DNA of 64,000 bases from Nocardioides astragali (GCF_024436375.1 NZ_JAFMZM010000003.1:515627-579626), one strand, 5' to 3'; shown: positions 53,405 through 62,821, counted from the stretch's first letter. Translations and numbers: made by a program. Notes: a model not told the origin generated them from the letters alone.

Positions 53405-53926
53405 ATGGACGAGGCTCCGCGCCAAGTGCACCTGCGCAGCGGCGACACGGTGTGGATCCGACCCGTCCGCAGCACGGACGCCTCCGAGCTGCAGCGTGCT
53501 TTCGCGCTCATGAGCGATAAGTCGCAGTACCAGCGTTTCCTCACGGGGACGCCGCGACTGACCGACAGCCAGGCGGCCTACTTCAGCCAGGTCGACCACG
53601 TCGACCATGAGGCGTACGTCGCCCTCTCCCCGAAGGACGAGACCCACATCATCGGCGTCGCCCGCTTCATCCGCTATCCGACGGCTCCCGACGACGCCGA
53701 GCTGGCGATCACGGTCGCGGACTCCTGGCACAACCGCGGGCTGGCCACCGTTCTCGTGCGCGAACTGGGCGGGCGCGCACGTGACGTGGGGGTGAAGCGG
53801 TTCCGGGCCGAGATGATGGCGGACAACGAGGCCGTCCTCCGGCTCCTGCGCAGCGCCGGGCTGACAGGGGAGACGGTGACCGGCCACATGGCGAGCGGCT
53901 ACATCGAGCTCGCAACGACGGAGTGA
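53405..53926 (+). CDS. GNAT family N-acetyltransferase (Pat-like)
   Basis: The ATG at 53405 is 10 bp after the KAS III stop. The 173-aa protein begins VHLRSGDTVWIRPVRSTDAS, then SDKSQYQRFLTGTPRLTDSQ, like the acetyltransferase domain of Pat-type protein lysine acetyltransferases. AITVADSWHNRGLATVLVREL is the acetyl-CoA loop. It lacks the cyclic-nucleotide domain of mycobacterial Pat. Target proteins are unknown. It converges with the hydrolase gene with 1 bp between stops. Confidence 0.88.
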   Translation: MDEAPRQVHLRSGDTVWIRPVRSTDASELQRAFALMSDKSQYQRFLTGTPRLTDSQAAYFSQVDHVDHEAYVALSPKDETHIIGVARFIRYPTAPDDAELAITVADSWHNRGLATVLVRELGGRARDVGVKRFRAEMMADNEAVLRLLRSAGLTGETVTGHMASGYIELATTE

Positions 53927-53927
53927 C

Positions 53928-54713
53928 TTAGCGCGACTCGGGTCCGGCAGCCAACCGGTCCGCAACGATCGCCCACACGTCGGGGTCGAAGCCCATGCCG
54001 AGGTGGGTCGAGGAGACCTCGACGTGCTCCACCGACGGCGACCGGCGGTCGATGCAGGCCTGCCACGACACCACCCCGTCGCGCCTCGAGAACAGGACCG
54101 TGAGCGGCACCCGGATCGGCGAGGTCGCATCGAGCCGTCGGGCCACCCGGTCCGCGTCGGGGTCGACCCCGCCACCGTAGGCACGCGCGATCGTCGTGTA
54201 TGCCGCCCCACCCGTCACCGGGGTGCCGTACGTGATCACCCGGCGCACCGCCTCCGGGTGGCGGCGCGCCACCTCGCGGGCGATCACCCCGCCGAGGCTC
54301 CAGCCGACCAGGGAGGCGGGCGTCCCCTTCTCCTCGACGAGCTCGAGCACGCGCGCGCCCAGCCGCTCGACGTCGCGGAGGGGGTCGCCGGTGTTGGTGC
54401 CGAAGCCCCAGCCGCGGGCGTCGTGCCCCAATCGCTTCAGGTAGCGCCGCAGCGGCAGTCCGGTGAGCTCGGGCGCCCTCCAGCCGGGGATGTCGACGAC
54501 CAGGTGGCCGTCGCCGCGAGGAGCCGCGGAGAGGCGGGGCAGGGCACCGGCCAGGCGTACGGCATCGAGCGCCGAGCCGAGCTCGCCCAGTGCGGTGCGC
54601 GTCGTGGGCGGACCGCTCGGTCGCGCCAGGGACCCTGCGTCCGTGCGCTCGCTGGCGCGAGTGCGCACGCCGGCGGCGGCCAGGAGGGAGTCGGCGGAGA
54701 GGCGGTTGAGCAT
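53928..54713 (-). CDS. Alpha/beta hydrolase
   Basis: The start is ATG 54713 (MLNRLSADSLLAAAGVRT). The 261-aa protein carries an N-terminal helical arm of ~75 residues and a hydrolase fold with HLVVDIPGWRAPEL, RGWGFGTNTGDPLRDVERL, nucleophile GWSLGG, then TVLFSRRDGVVSWQACIDRR (acid) and a late His (SSTHLGMG). It is esterase- or lipase-like and cytoplasmic. The substrate is unknown. Confidence 0.88.
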   Translation of the reverse strand: MLNRLSADSLLAAAGVRTRASERTDAGSLARPSGPPTTRTALGELGSALDAVRLAGALPRLSAAPRGDGHLVVDIPGWRAPELTGLPLRRYLKRLGHDARGWGFGTNTGDPLRDVERLGARVLELVEEKGTPASLVGWSLGGVIAREVARRHPEAVRRVITYGTPVTGGAAYTTIARAYGGGVDPDADRVARRLDATSPIRVPLTVLFSRRDGVVSWQACIDRRSPSVEHVEVSSTHLGMGFDPDVWAIVADRLAAGPESR

Positions 54714-54810
54714 GGGGAAACCGTACGTGCGTCCACACAGGACCAAGGTCCCGTCGAGGTCCGGACCTTCGCCGCTCCCGCGCGGGAGTCGCCCCGATCA
54801 GGCTTGGGGC

Positions 54811-55794
54811 ATGACCCTCGCTCTCCCGGCCCTGACGCCTGTCCTGCCCACCCACGAACGCTGGTTCGTCGAGTCGCAGCAGGCGGGTGACTGGTCCTTC
54901 TTCTTCTCGCCCCTTCCCCTCGTCCTCACCGGCGCGGTCGTCGCGGTCACGGTCCTGTGGCGGCTCGCGGCGCTGCGCTTGGACCGCCCGGAGCTGCCGT
55001 TCCTGCGGCCATTGGGGCGGCTGATGCCGTGGATCCCGCGCCTGCTGGGCATCCACCTCGGCGTCGCGCTCCTCGCCCTCGCGGCGACGGGCGCGTTCAT
55101 CACGCCCTCCAACGACCACCTCGAGGGCGCCGGCGGCAACGCGCTGCTGCTCGTCGAGGCAGCCCTCGGGATCTGGCTGGTGACCGGTTGGCAGCTGCGC
55201 ACGGCCGCCGCCCTGGTGCTGGCGTTGGCGCCCGCCCTCGCGCTGGTCGCCGGCCTCACCGCGCTGGGGGAGTGCGCGAACCTCGCCGCGGTCGCCGCCT
55301 TCCTCGTCGTCGTACCGCCCGGGCCCGACGCCCACGGCGCGGCCCACCCGTCGCGTGCGCAGCTGCGGCTGGCACTCCTGTGGCTGCGCCTGGGCGTGGG
55401 CACGGCCCTGATCGTGCTCGCCTTCTCGGAGAAGCTGACCAACCCGGGCATGGCCATCGACACCCTCGAGCACTACCCGGCGCTGGACGTCTTCGCGCTC
55501 GTCGGCATCCACGTGTCCCCGGAGACGTTCGTCGCGATCGCCGGAGCGACCGAGTTGCTCTTCGGCCTGCTGGTGATCTCGGGCGCCTTCCCGCAGGTCG
55601 CCGTGCTGGTCGCGATGGTGCCGTTCAACGCCACGCTCCTGCTCTTCGGGCAGACCGAGATGGTGGGTCACCTGCCGGTGTACGGCGTCTTCCTCGCGCT
55701 GCTGGTCTACGGATCGTCGGTGGAGACCGCCGGTGAGGTGCGGTGGCTGCCGACCAGGGAGGGGCGGCGGGTGGCGGTCCCGGCGGCTGCCTGA
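54811..55794 (+). CDS. Polytopic membrane protein (DoxX-like)
   Basis: The ATG at 54811 is divergent from the hydrolase gene. The 327-aa protein has about eight hydrophobic helices, with loops bearing THERWFVESQQAGDWSFFF near the N-terminus and LAFSEKLTNPGMAIDTLEHY in the middle. The short motif FSEK in a helix turn and the final GEVRWL resemble DoxX/SURF4-type proteins. No catalytic or transport motif is seen. The function is unknown. Confidence 0.78.
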   Translation: MTLALPALTPVLPTHERWFVESQQAGDWSFFFSPLPLVLTGAVVAVTVLWRLAALRLDRPELPFLRPLGRLMPWIPRLLGIHLGVALLALAATGAFITPSNDHLEGAGGNALLLVEAALGIWLVTGWQLRTAAALVLALAPALALVAGLTALGECANLAAVAAFLVVVPPGPDAHGAAHPSRAQLRLALLWLRLGVGTALIVLAFSEKLTNPGMAIDTLEHYPALDVFALVGIHVSPETFVAIAGATELLFGLLVISGAFPQVAVLVAMVPFNATLLLFGQTEMVGHLPVYGVFLALLVYGSSVETAGEVRWLPTREGRRVAVPAAA

Positions 55795-55806
55795 GCGGAC
55801 GGCTCG

Positions 55807-56181
55807 TCAGCTCACCAAGGTGCTCTTGGGCCTCACGACGCAGAACTCGTTGCCTTCCGGGTCGGCGAGCACATCCCAGGACTCGCGACCGGTCTGCCCC
55901 ACGTCGACCCGACGAGCACCGAGCGCGATCAGCCTCGCGATCTCTGAGTCGCGATCGTCTGCCGTCGTCGTGAGGTCCATGTGCACCCGGTTCTTGACGG
56001 TCTTGCGAGTCGACCCGGCAGGCATGAAGCAGAGGCCAACCGGGGCATCGACGTCCGCCCCGACGACCACTTCCTTGTCGCGGACGGACAGGATCCGCCA
56101 TCTGAGAGCATCAGCCCAGAATCGAGCAAGCGAGGGCAGGTCGTGGGCATCGATCACGATGTGGTGCAGGCGAAGGGGCAT
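55807..56181 (-). CDS. VOC/glyoxalase-like superfamily protein
   Basis: The start is ATG 56181 (MPLRLHHIVIDAHDLPSLAR). The 124-aa single-module VOC fold has FWADALRWRI, KNRVHMDLTTTADDRDSEIA and DPEGNEFCVV, the order usual in the glyoxalase-like group annotated in actinobacteria. Metal ligands may be H6, H69 and E112 (approximate). It converges with the membrane-protein gene with 12 bp between. The function is unknown; antibiotic or aldehyde tolerance is only a guess. Confidence 0.88.
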   Translation of the reverse strand: MPLRLHHIVIDAHDLPSLARFWADALRWRILSVRDKEVVVGADVDAPVGLCFMPAGSTRKTVKNRVHMDLTTTADDRDSEIARLIALGARRVDVGQTGRESWDVLADPEGNEFCVVRPKSTLVS

Positions 56182-56224
56182 GGCGGTCAGTATCGCCAAG
56201 GCCGTCTGTGACTGACGTGATGAG

Positions 56225-57487
56225 TCAGCCGCGGGGCAGCAGGCGGGGATGCACCTTGAGCGGCTCGTCGAGCCGGATCTGGAGGAGCTCGTTGACATCC
56301 GGTACGTCGGCTCCGCGGCCACCCATGGCCGGGAAGTTGTTGTCGTTCATGACCGCGATGGTCTGCTGGTCGATGATCTCGACGTCCTCGATCGTGACGT
56401 AGGGGAAGGTGAAGGTCGAGCCGTTGCCCCCGAGCCGACGCGGGTTGCGCACGTCCATGAGGTCCACCAGCAACGTCTTCTCGACGTAGCCGTCGTCGTC
56501 CTGGTCCGACAGGTCCGCCAGGTAGATCCGCTTGAACGCTGCGGCCGAGCCCTGGAGGTTGTCGCGCTCGATCACCAGGGCCTGGTGGCCGTTGATCATG
56601 ATGAAGTCGCCCAAGGCGTGCGCGGCGGACTCCATCCGATACCGGAGGAAGCCTTCCTCGAACGCTCCGTTCGCCACGGTGTAGATCCGCAGGTCGGCGC
56701 CGAGGTCGGCGGCACGGTCCTCGTCCACCACGCCTTCCAGCATCGGGTGCAGCACGCGACCGTTGGGCTCGATCGCCATGCCCTCGTAGCCCTTGCTGTT
56801 GGGCAGGTTGGGTGTCGCGCCACCCGGGGCCGGGTTCGACGGCGAGGTCACCCCCGGTGTGGCGATCGGCGGCTCCAGCAGCTCACCGCGGTCGTTGGTG
56901 TGCAGGAGGTAGGGCCCGAACTCCTCGCCGAACCAGAAGGTCCCGTCCTTGGCGATCTGCATCGACTCCGGGTCGAAGTCCCACCCGGTCAGGATCCGGT
57001 CAGGGGCGGGGCAGACGTAGCCCGAGGGGAGCGACCCGGACGAGCTGCACCCGCCGTCGCGCCAGATCGTCCAGGGGATGTGGCGGGCCGGGTCGCGCAG
57101 GTTGAATTCAAGACTCTTGTACGCCGTCCTGCCGGTCCGGAGGTCCGGGCGGATCCTGTGCACCGCGAGCTCGAAGTCGGCGCTGTTGGCCTTGGTGCCG
57201 AACCCGTTGTCGCTCATCACCAGGTAGTCGCCGCCGCCGAGCGCATGGGTCGCCGAGAAGCCCTGCACCGGCTGGCCGGGGTAGGGAGCAGGCACCGTTG
57301 CACTGCCTGTGGTCCAGTAGCCGCTGCTTGCACTGCCCGGGACGTACGTCTCCGTCGGCAGCGCCGACCAGCCGACCAGCGTGGCGCGAGCAGGATCGGG
57401 TTCGGCGTACGGGTTCGCGTTGACGCCCGGGCCGATGACGAGCGGGGCGAGTGCGGCTGCTGCGGCGAGGGTCCTGAGGGCGGTCAT
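56225..57487 (-). CDS. Secreted phytase-like (esterase-like activity) domain protein
   Basis: The start is ATG 57487. The 420-aa protein has a signal peptide (~1-24). The body matches the phytase-like/esterase-like propeller family: LVMSDNGFGTKANSADFELAVHRI, WDFDPESMQIAKDGTFWFGEEFGPYLL, KGYEGMAIEPNGRVLHPMLEG and AVMNDNNFP. This group is exported, binds Ca2+ and may act on phosphate esters, though activity is rarely proven. Confidence 0.9.
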   Translation of the reverse strand: MTALRTLAAAAALAPLVIGPGVNANPYAEPDPARATLVGWSALPTETYVPGSASSGYWTTGSATVPAPYPGQPVQGFSATHALGGGDYLVMSDNGFGTKANSADFELAVHRIRPDLRTGRTAYKSLEFNLRDPARHIPWTIWRDGGCSSSGSLPSGYVCPAPDRILTGWDFDPESMQIAKDGTFWFGEEFGPYLLHTNDRGELLEPPIATPGVTSPSNPAPGGATPNLPNSKGYEGMAIEPNGRVLHPMLEGVVDEDRAADLGADLRIYTVANGAFEEGFLRYRMESAAHALGDFIMINGHQALVIERDNLQGSAAAFKRIYLADLSDQDDDGYVEKTLLVDLMDVRNPRRLGGNGSTFTFPYVTIEDVEIIDQQTIAVMNDNNFPAMGGRGADVPDVNELLQIRLDEPLKVHPRLLPRG

Positions 57488-57609
57488 GGCCGACACCTCA
57501 TCCGAGGTCGGTGACGGCGCGATGAACGGGGCGCGTCGGTCGGAGGAAGGGCCATCGGGTTTCCAGCTCTCGCGCCGGGCGTTCACCGCGGATGCGGTTG
57601 ACTGGGGCC

Positions 57610-58443
57610 ATGTCGTCCGACCCATGGCAGATCGACCGGCTCGACCTCGACGGCTACCTGGCGCGGCTCGGCATCGCCGCGCGGGAGCCGGGTCCGGAGG
57701 CGCTGGCCGAGCTGCACGAGGCGCACGTGCGCACCTACACCTTCGACAACATCGACGTCCTGCTCGGCCGTCATCCGGGCGTCTCCCTCGACGAGCTCCA
57801 GCAGAAGTTCGTCGTCCGCGGCCGCGGCGGCTACTGCTTCGAGCACTCCACGATCCTCGCCGCCGCCCTGGAACGGCTGGGCTACGAGGTGCGGCGTCAC
57901 CTGGGCCGGGTCGGTGACCCCGACGCGGGCGCCCAGCAGGGGCGGACCCACATGGTCGTCGAAGTGGTCCTCGACGGTCAGCGGCTGCTGTGCGACCCCG
58001 GCTTCGGGATGAGTCTGCTGCGTCCCATCCCGATGGTCGACGGCGCGGAGGACGACTACCTCCCGGGCTGGCGCCACCGGCTGCGCCGCACGGATGCGGG
58101 CGACTGGGCGCTGCTCCGGCTCCGCGACCAGGGCTGGGAGGTCGCCCACACGACCGACGAGCTGGAGGTGAAGCCGGTCGACGTCGTCATCGGGCACCAC
58201 TACACGAGCACCTTCCCTGGTTCGCACTTCAGCACCGGCCTGATCCTCACCAAGCACCTCCCCGGTCGCCACGTCACCGTGACCCACGAGTCGCTGACCA
58301 TCCGCACGCCCGGCCAGCCCACCGAGCACCGGCCGCTCCACGATGGTGAGCTCGAGGAGTGGCTGGTGACTCTCGAGGTCCCGCTCACCCCCGAGGAGAA
58401 GGCCGGGCTGCTCGCACGGCTGGGGACGTTGGCTGCGTCGTAG
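57610..58443 (+). CDS. nat: Arylamine N-acetyltransferase
   Basis: The start is ATG 57610, with an ATG at 57592 as alternative. The 277-aa protein has the catalytic triad C76 (RGGYCFEHS), H114 (RTHMVVEV) and D129 (LCDPGFG). These fit the NAT family, which transfers acetyl from acetyl-CoA to arylamines, or in mycobacteria uses propionyl-CoA from cholesterol breakdown. It is divergent from the phytase-like gene with about 120 bp between and shares no operon. Confidence 0.95.
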   Translation: MSSDPWQIDRLDLDGYLARLGIAAREPGPEALAELHEAHVRTYTFDNIDVLLGRHPGVSLDELQQKFVVRGRGGYCFEHSTILAAALERLGYEVRRHLGRVGDPDAGAQQGRTHMVVEVVLDGQRLLCDPGFGMSLLRPIPMVDGAEDDYLPGWRHRLRRTDAGDWALLRLRDQGWEVAHTTDELEVKPVDVVIGHHYTSTFPGSHFSTGLILTKHLPGRHVTVTHESLTIRTPGQPTEHRPLHDGELEEWLVTLEVPLTPEEKAGLLARLGTLAAS

Positions 58444-58479
58444 CAACAGTCTCTGCCAAGACGGGTCCCGAGGCGTGTG

Positions 58480-59421
58480 TCAGGGGCGGATCTGCACCAC
58501 GTCGAAGTCGGTGCCCGGAGGCGCCCCCGGCCCGAAGGGCGGCGGGAAGCCTAGATCGAACCGCCCGTTGACCAGCACCAGCGTGCTCCCGTGTCGCGCG
58601 ATCGTGGTGGGCACCCGGAACAGGTCCGAGGTGATCACCTCGACGACCCGCCCGCTGGTGAGGTCCGGCGACAGCTCCACCCGCGCGACCGAGTTCTCGA
58701 AGTTCTGCACCACCCAGGCCGTGCGGCCCTCGAGCTGCAGGCCGTCGAGCGTGCCCGCGACCAGGGCCGGGCCGGTCAAGGGGATCTGCCTGCTCACTCC
58801 GGTCGCCGGGTCGATCAAGGCGAGGATGCCGAGGCCAGTGTGATTGACCAGCAGCCAGCCGCGGTGCGTCGAGTCGATGCCGTTGAGCCCGAAGCCACCG
58901 GTCGCAGCGGCGGGTCCGGTCACCGTGATCGGTTGCGTGGCGCCGAACGTGCCGTTCGCCGCGATGGGCACCTTGTAGATCCTTGGCGCGAACGTGTCGG
59001 TGAAGTAGAGCGCGTCACTGGTGATCGCGACGTCGTTGGAGAAGGTGGTGCCGGGCGGACCGAGCACCAGGTCGGCGACGGTCGTCCCGTTGTCGGTGTC
59101 GTACACCCACGCGTGGCCGGTCGGGCCGCCGGCCACGACGAGCCAGTCCCGTGCCTTGTCGACCCGCATGCCCACGGTCACCCGGCCGTCCTCGGCGTCG
59201 TGATCGACCCACCGTGCGCCGTCGCCGCTGCGCAGGTCCCCGCGATAGATGTCGCCGTCGCGCAACGAGCCGACGTAGAAGGTGTTGCCCTCGCCGACCG
59301 CGACCCCTTCCGGCTGGAAGTCGTCGGGGATCGGGATTGACGAAGGTCGGGGAGCGGCGATCGCGGGGGCCACGAGCACCGACACCAGGACCGCTGAGAT
59401 GAGTGGGGTGATCAGGCGCAT
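58480..59421 (-). CDS. Secreted SMP-30/gluconolactonase-like beta-propeller protein
   Basis: The start is ATG 59421 after ggagga. The 313-aa protein has a signal peptide (MRLITPLISAVLVSVLVAPA). Repeated strands such as PEGVAVGEGNTFYVGSLRDG, SNDVAITSDALYFTDTFAPR and GIDSTHRGWLLVNHTGLG are typical of SMP-30/NHL six-bladed propellers, with acidic metal-site candidates. The ligand is unknown. Like the phytase-like gene nearby it is exported and apparently monocistronic. Confidence 0.88.
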   Translation of the reverse strand: MRLITPLISAVLVSVLVAPAIAAPRPSSIPIPDDFQPEGVAVGEGNTFYVGSLRDGDIYRGDLRSGDGARWVDHDAEDGRVTVGMRVDKARDWLVVAGGPTGHAWVYDTDNGTTVADLVLGPPGTTFSNDVAITSDALYFTDTFAPRIYKVPIAANGTFGATQPITVTGPAAATGGFGLNGIDSTHRGWLLVNHTGLGILALIDPATGVSRQIPLTGPALVAGTLDGLQLEGRTAWVVQNFENSVARVELSPDLTSGRVVEVITSDLFRVPTTIARHGSTLVLVNGRFDLGFPPPFGPGAPPGTDFDVVQIRP

Positions 59422-59510
59422 GGCATCCTCCGGTCGGGATTCCCCCACCTGTCACGGTGCGCCCGCGACCGCCGCAAAGTCAATGCCACATTTTGGTGTG
59501 CGCTACGCAC

Positions 59511-59804
59511 TCAGGAGAAGAAGACGTGGCCGATGGCGAGAAGCACGGCTCCGAAGGAACCCACCGCCAGGAAGAACCAGCCCTGCGCTGTCCTCAGGTA
59601 GTACGCGTACCGATCCGGGGCCACCGCGTGCTCCAGCCTGTCGAGCAGCGTGAAGAACCTGAAGAAGTAGTGCAGCTCTTCGCCAGACGTGCGCGGGAGG
59701 AACTCGACATCCTTGTCGGCCTCAGCCATCGAGTCCCACATCCTCAACACGGTGCCGATGAACACGCACGAGGTGGAACCGAGAAGGATCACGTCGCCTA
59801 TCAC
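59511..59804 (-). CDS. Small membrane protein (97 aa)
   Basis: A GTG at 59804 (VIGDVILLGSTSCVFIGTVL) gives two hydrophobic segments, ~1-22 and ~75-97 (GWFFLAVGSFGAVLLAIGHV), around a charged loop. Start choice is open. The two-helix pattern and the absence of an alternative in the region support it, but there is no strong ribosome binding site. I recognise no family. Confidence 0.5.
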   Translation of the reverse strand: MIGDVILLGSTSCVFIGTVLRMWDSMAEADKDVEFLPRTSGEELHYFFRFFTLLDRLEHAVAPDRYAYYLRTAQGWFFLAVGSFGAVLLAIGHVFFS

Positions 59805-59955
59805 GGTGATGCGTAGCGTCGGCCCGGCATGAGGAAGTCTCCAGCGTCGCGGTGGTAGCTCTGAAGATACGCAGCGTGGGTGGGGTGTCAACGCCCCCGG
59901 ACTGCTCGCGCCGGAGACGTCGACGACGGCCTGGTCCGGTGGCAGGGTGGGTGAC

Positions 59956-60438
59956 GTGAAGCGTCCACCCCCTCCGCTCCTGGCGCTGGCCGCGGGCTTC
60001 GCCCAGCGACCGTTGGCCACGAGCGCGCAGCCGCCGCCCTCGGCCGCCCGCGCCGTGGTTGCCACGGCGATCGCAGGTGCCTCGATCGGCATGGCGGCTG
60101 CGTCGGCGCGACAGTTCCGTCGCCTGGGCACCACGGTCGAGCCGTTCGATCCCTCTCGAGCGACCGCACTGGTGACGACAGGCGTCAACGCGGTCAGCCG
60201 GAACCCGATGTACGTCGGCATGGCCGGCCTGCTCGTCGCGAACGCGATGCGCCTCGGGTCCTGGGCGGCCCTGCTCCCGGTCGCGGCCTTCACGGTCGTC
60301 ATCGACCGCGTGCAGATCGCCGCCGAGGAGCCTGCGCTGCTCGCCAACTTCGGCGCCGAGTACGACGCCTACCGAGCGTCGGTGCCACGGTGGCTGGATC
60401 CTCGATCGGTCGCGAGCGCACGACAGGCACTTCGCTAG
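59956..60438 (+). CDS. Isoprenylcysteine/phospholipid methyltransferase-like membrane protein
   Basis: The start is GTG 59956, with GTG 59947 possible. In the 160-aa protein several hydrophobic helices precede TTGVNAVSRNPMYVGMAGLL at ~76-95, the SRNPMY signature of ICMT/PEMT-type integral methyltransferases, and AAEEPALLANFGAEYDAYRA-SVPRW near the end, also conserved. It transfers a methyl group from SAM to a membrane or small lipophilic substrate. The substrate is unknown. Confidence 0.85.
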   Translation: MKRPPPPLLALAAGFAQRPLATSAQPPPSAARAVVATAIAGASIGMAAASARQFRRLGTTVEPFDPSRATALVTTGVNAVSRNPMYVGMAGLLVANAMRLGSWAALLPVAAFTVVIDRVQIAAEEPALLANFGAEYDAYRASVPRWLDPRSVASARQALR

Positions 60439-60493
60439 CGAGTGTGCTGACATCGGCACGGCTGCCCTGCCCGTGAACTGGTGTACTTGGGTG

Positions 60494-61618
60494 ATGGACG
60501 CCGCCGAGCTGGAGTGGATCGAGTGGACCACGCCGATCACGAGCTCGTTGGGTGCAGCCGTGGCGACGTCCGACCTCAGCGGCCGTACGGTGGCCTGCCG
60601 CCAGCACATCCTGGCCGACACGATTCCCATCATGACTCCATTCGTCGAGGCTGGCGCGCGGGTGCGGCTGGCGCCGTGCAACCCCGACAGCACCGACGAT
60701 CGCACCGCGGCCCACTTGGCCTCCATCGGGGTGGAGGTGCGGGCGCGTGCCGGGATGAGCGCCGGTGAGCTCGACGAGTCGCTGGCCTGGCTCGTCAGCG
60801 AACCGGCCGATGCGCTGTGCGACATGGGCGGAGACCTGATCGTCGCAACGGCTGCTGCCGGCCATCGGCCGGCGGGAGCTCTCGAGGCGACGACCACCGG
60901 ACTGCATCGACTCGACGGACTGCAGATCCCGTTCCCGGTGCTCGACTGGAACGGGATCGCGCTCAAGGACCTGATCCACAACCGTCACCACGTCGGTGTC
61001 GAGACGTGGCCCGCCTTCACGGCGATCACGGGGCTTGCTCTGTACGGGCGCGAGGTGGTCGTGGTCGGGTTCGGGCCGGTGGGTCAGGGGGTCGCTGCCC
61101 GCGCCCGGGACCTCGGCGCGCTCGTGACGGTCGTCGATCTCGATCCAGTGCGGCTCGTCCAGGCCCAGCACGACGGGTGTCGTGTCGCCGAGATGCCCGA
61201 CGCTCTCCGCTCCGCGAGCGTGATCGTCACCGCCACCGGGTTCGACGGCGTGCTGGGCGAGCCCCAGCTGTCGCAGGTCGCCGACGGCGCGATCCTCGTC
61301 AATGTCGGCCACAGCGACCGCGAGATCGATGTCGACTGGCTGGACCGTCATCCGAGCACCCCGATCCGACGACATCTCCAGCGCTATGAGATCGACGGTC
61401 GAGCGCTGTACCTGCTCAATCGGGGCAGCCTGGTCAACCTCGCAGCCGGGCTCGGGATCGGGGCTCCCCAGTTGTTCGATCCGTTCGCGGCGATCATGCT
61501 GCTCGGGCTCGATGCCATCCTGAACGGGCAGACGGCAGACCTGCCGAACGGCGTGCAGCGCTACCCGCGTCCGCTGGAGGAACGCGTGGCGCGGGCGTGG
61601 GCCACCGGATCGGCCTGA
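60494..61618 (+). CDS. S-adenosylhomocysteine hydrolase-like protein, divergent
   Basis: The start is ATG 60494, with GTG 60473 as alternative. The 374-aa protein follows the SAHH order: CDMGGDL, EATTTGLHRLDGLQIPFPV, then VVVVGFGPVGQGVAARARDL for NAD and ILVNVGHSDREIDVDWL. It is shorter than true SAHH (~430-490 aa). At the active site K158 and N163 are kept, but the position of the catalytic aspartate (D190 of rat enzyme) reads H162. A paralogue with changed chemistry is likely rather than the housekeeping enzyme. Confidence 0.85.
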   Translation: MDAAELEWIEWTTPITSSLGAAVATSDLSGRTVACRQHILADTIPIMTPFVEAGARVRLAPCNPDSTDDRTAAHLASIGVEVRARAGMSAGELDESLAWLVSEPADALCDMGGDLIVATAAAGHRPAGALEATTTGLHRLDGLQIPFPVLDWNGIALKDLIHNRHHVGVETWPAFTAITGLALYGREVVVVGFGPVGQGVAARARDLGALVTVVDLDPVRLVQAQHDGCRVAEMPDALRSASVIVTATGFDGVLGEPQLSQVADGAILVNVGHSDREIDVDWLDRHPSTPIRRHLQRYEIDGRALYLLNRGSLVNLAAGLGIGAPQLFDPFAAIMLLGLDAILNGQTADLPNGVQRYPRPLEERVARAWATGSA

Positions 61619-61639
61619 TGGTCGGGGAGGAGCGAACGG

Positions 61640-62020
61640 ATGCCAAGCGACAGCAACATCCCCGAGTCGTTCGACGTCTACACGGTGGTCGTCTTGCGAC
61701 GGCCGGCCGATGCACCGGAGATGTCGGACGAGGAGCTCGACGACCTGCAGGCCAGCCATCTGGCTTATCGCGCCGACCTGGTGAGGCGAGGACTGGTTGT
61801 CGCGAACGGGCCGTTCGACGAGCAGAGCGACCCGTCCTACCGGGGGATGTCGATCTTCACCTGCGGCATGGCCGAGGCCGCACGGCTGTCGGACGGCGAC
61901 CCTTCTGTCGTAGCGGGGAGGCTCACCTACGACGTGATGGAGTGGTGGGTGGGCGCAGGTTCGCTCGCCTTCCCGCTCACTGACGTACGCGTCGGAGAAC
62001 GCCGCTCGATGCCTGACTGA
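61640..62020 (+). CDS. YciI-like protein
   Basis: The ATG at 61640 is 21 bp after the SAHH-like stop, so they may be cotranscribed. The 126-aa protein begins with VYTVVVLRRPADAPEMSDEE and has LQASHLAYRADLVRRG, VANGPFDEQSDPSYRGMSIF and GRLTYDVMEWW, the YCII-related domain. These small dimeric ferredoxin-like proteins have a conserved His-Asp pair (here H45 and D65) and unknown function. Confidence 0.9.
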   Translation: MPSDSNIPESFDVYTVVVLRRPADAPEMSDEELDDLQASHLAYRADLVRRGLVVANGPFDEQSDPSYRGMSIFTCGMAEAARLSDGDPSVVAGRLTYDVMEWWVGAGSLAFPLTDVRVGERRSMPD

Positions 62021-62104
62021 CGCCCCGCATCGCGGCACGTCCCGGACAGCTGCTTGGCGACCGACGCGAGTCCTCGGGAGCTTGCCCTGACGCATTCTTC
62101 TACG

Positions 62105-62635
62105 GTGGCATCCGTGCGCACGGTGTTGATCGGGGACAGCCACTTGGCGAGGTTGCGTCGGGAGCTCCAGACGCTTCCTGGCGAGGTTCGCAATGTGGCC
62201 GAGGGTGGCGCATCCGCGCGCGATCTGCTGCGGCAGGCAGATGCGGTCGGTCTGCATGGCTCAGACTCCGTGGTGATGTCGGTGGGCACGAATGACGCTG
62301 CTCCGTGGAAGCGAGTTCCGGTGTCCGAGTTCGTGCAGACCCTCTCGATGTTCGTGGCATCGCATTCGCCGCGCGGCTGGGTGTTTGTCGCTCCGCCGGG
62401 AGTGGTTGAGGGACGTTCGACAAGGGCACGAGACCGCACCAACGCGGTGATCGATGAGTATCGGCTGGCCGTGATCGAGGTTTGTGAAGCTGTCGGCGGC
62501 CACCTCGTGCGTACGGACCTCTTGCTCGAATCGTTGGGCGCGCAGGCCTTCGCGGAGGACGGGGTCCACCTCAACGGGACCGGCTACCGCGTCCTGGTTC
62601 CCGCCATCAAGTCAGTCTGCGGAGCACTTCAGTAG
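62105..62635 (+). CDS. SGNH/GDSL hydrolase
   Basis: The start is GTG 62105, with GTG 62114 and TTG 62054 as alternatives. The ~176-aa protein has block I VLIGDSHLARL (Ser ~12), block II Gly in AEGGASARDL, block III N in VGTNDAA and block V DGVHLNGTGY with Asp and His. It is a single-domain cytoplasmic esterase-like protein. Its lower GC and more A/T-ending codons than the neighbours point to later acquisition. The substrate is unknown. Confidence 0.88.
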   Translation: MASVRTVLIGDSHLARLRRELQTLPGEVRNVAEGGASARDLLRQADAVGLHGSDSVVMSVGTNDAAPWKRVPVSEFVQTLSMFVASHSPRGWVFVAPPGVVEGRSTRARDRTNAVIDEYRLAVIEVCEAVGGHLVRTDLLLESLGAQAFAEDGVHLNGTGYRVLVPAIKSVCGALQ

Positions 62636-62821
62636 TCGAGCACCGCAGCGGGTGTGCTCACCAGCTGAGGTCCATAGGCGATACGTTGACCCTTGACGAC
62701 GATCAGGACTGGGACTGGCGGCGCGACCGGATCGTGGGTTGGGAGCAGGGCCGCTCATCAGGCACTCCCGGAGTCCTGCTGGCCGGTACCGCGGGACACG
62801 CGCGGTGGGTAATCTCGAGCT

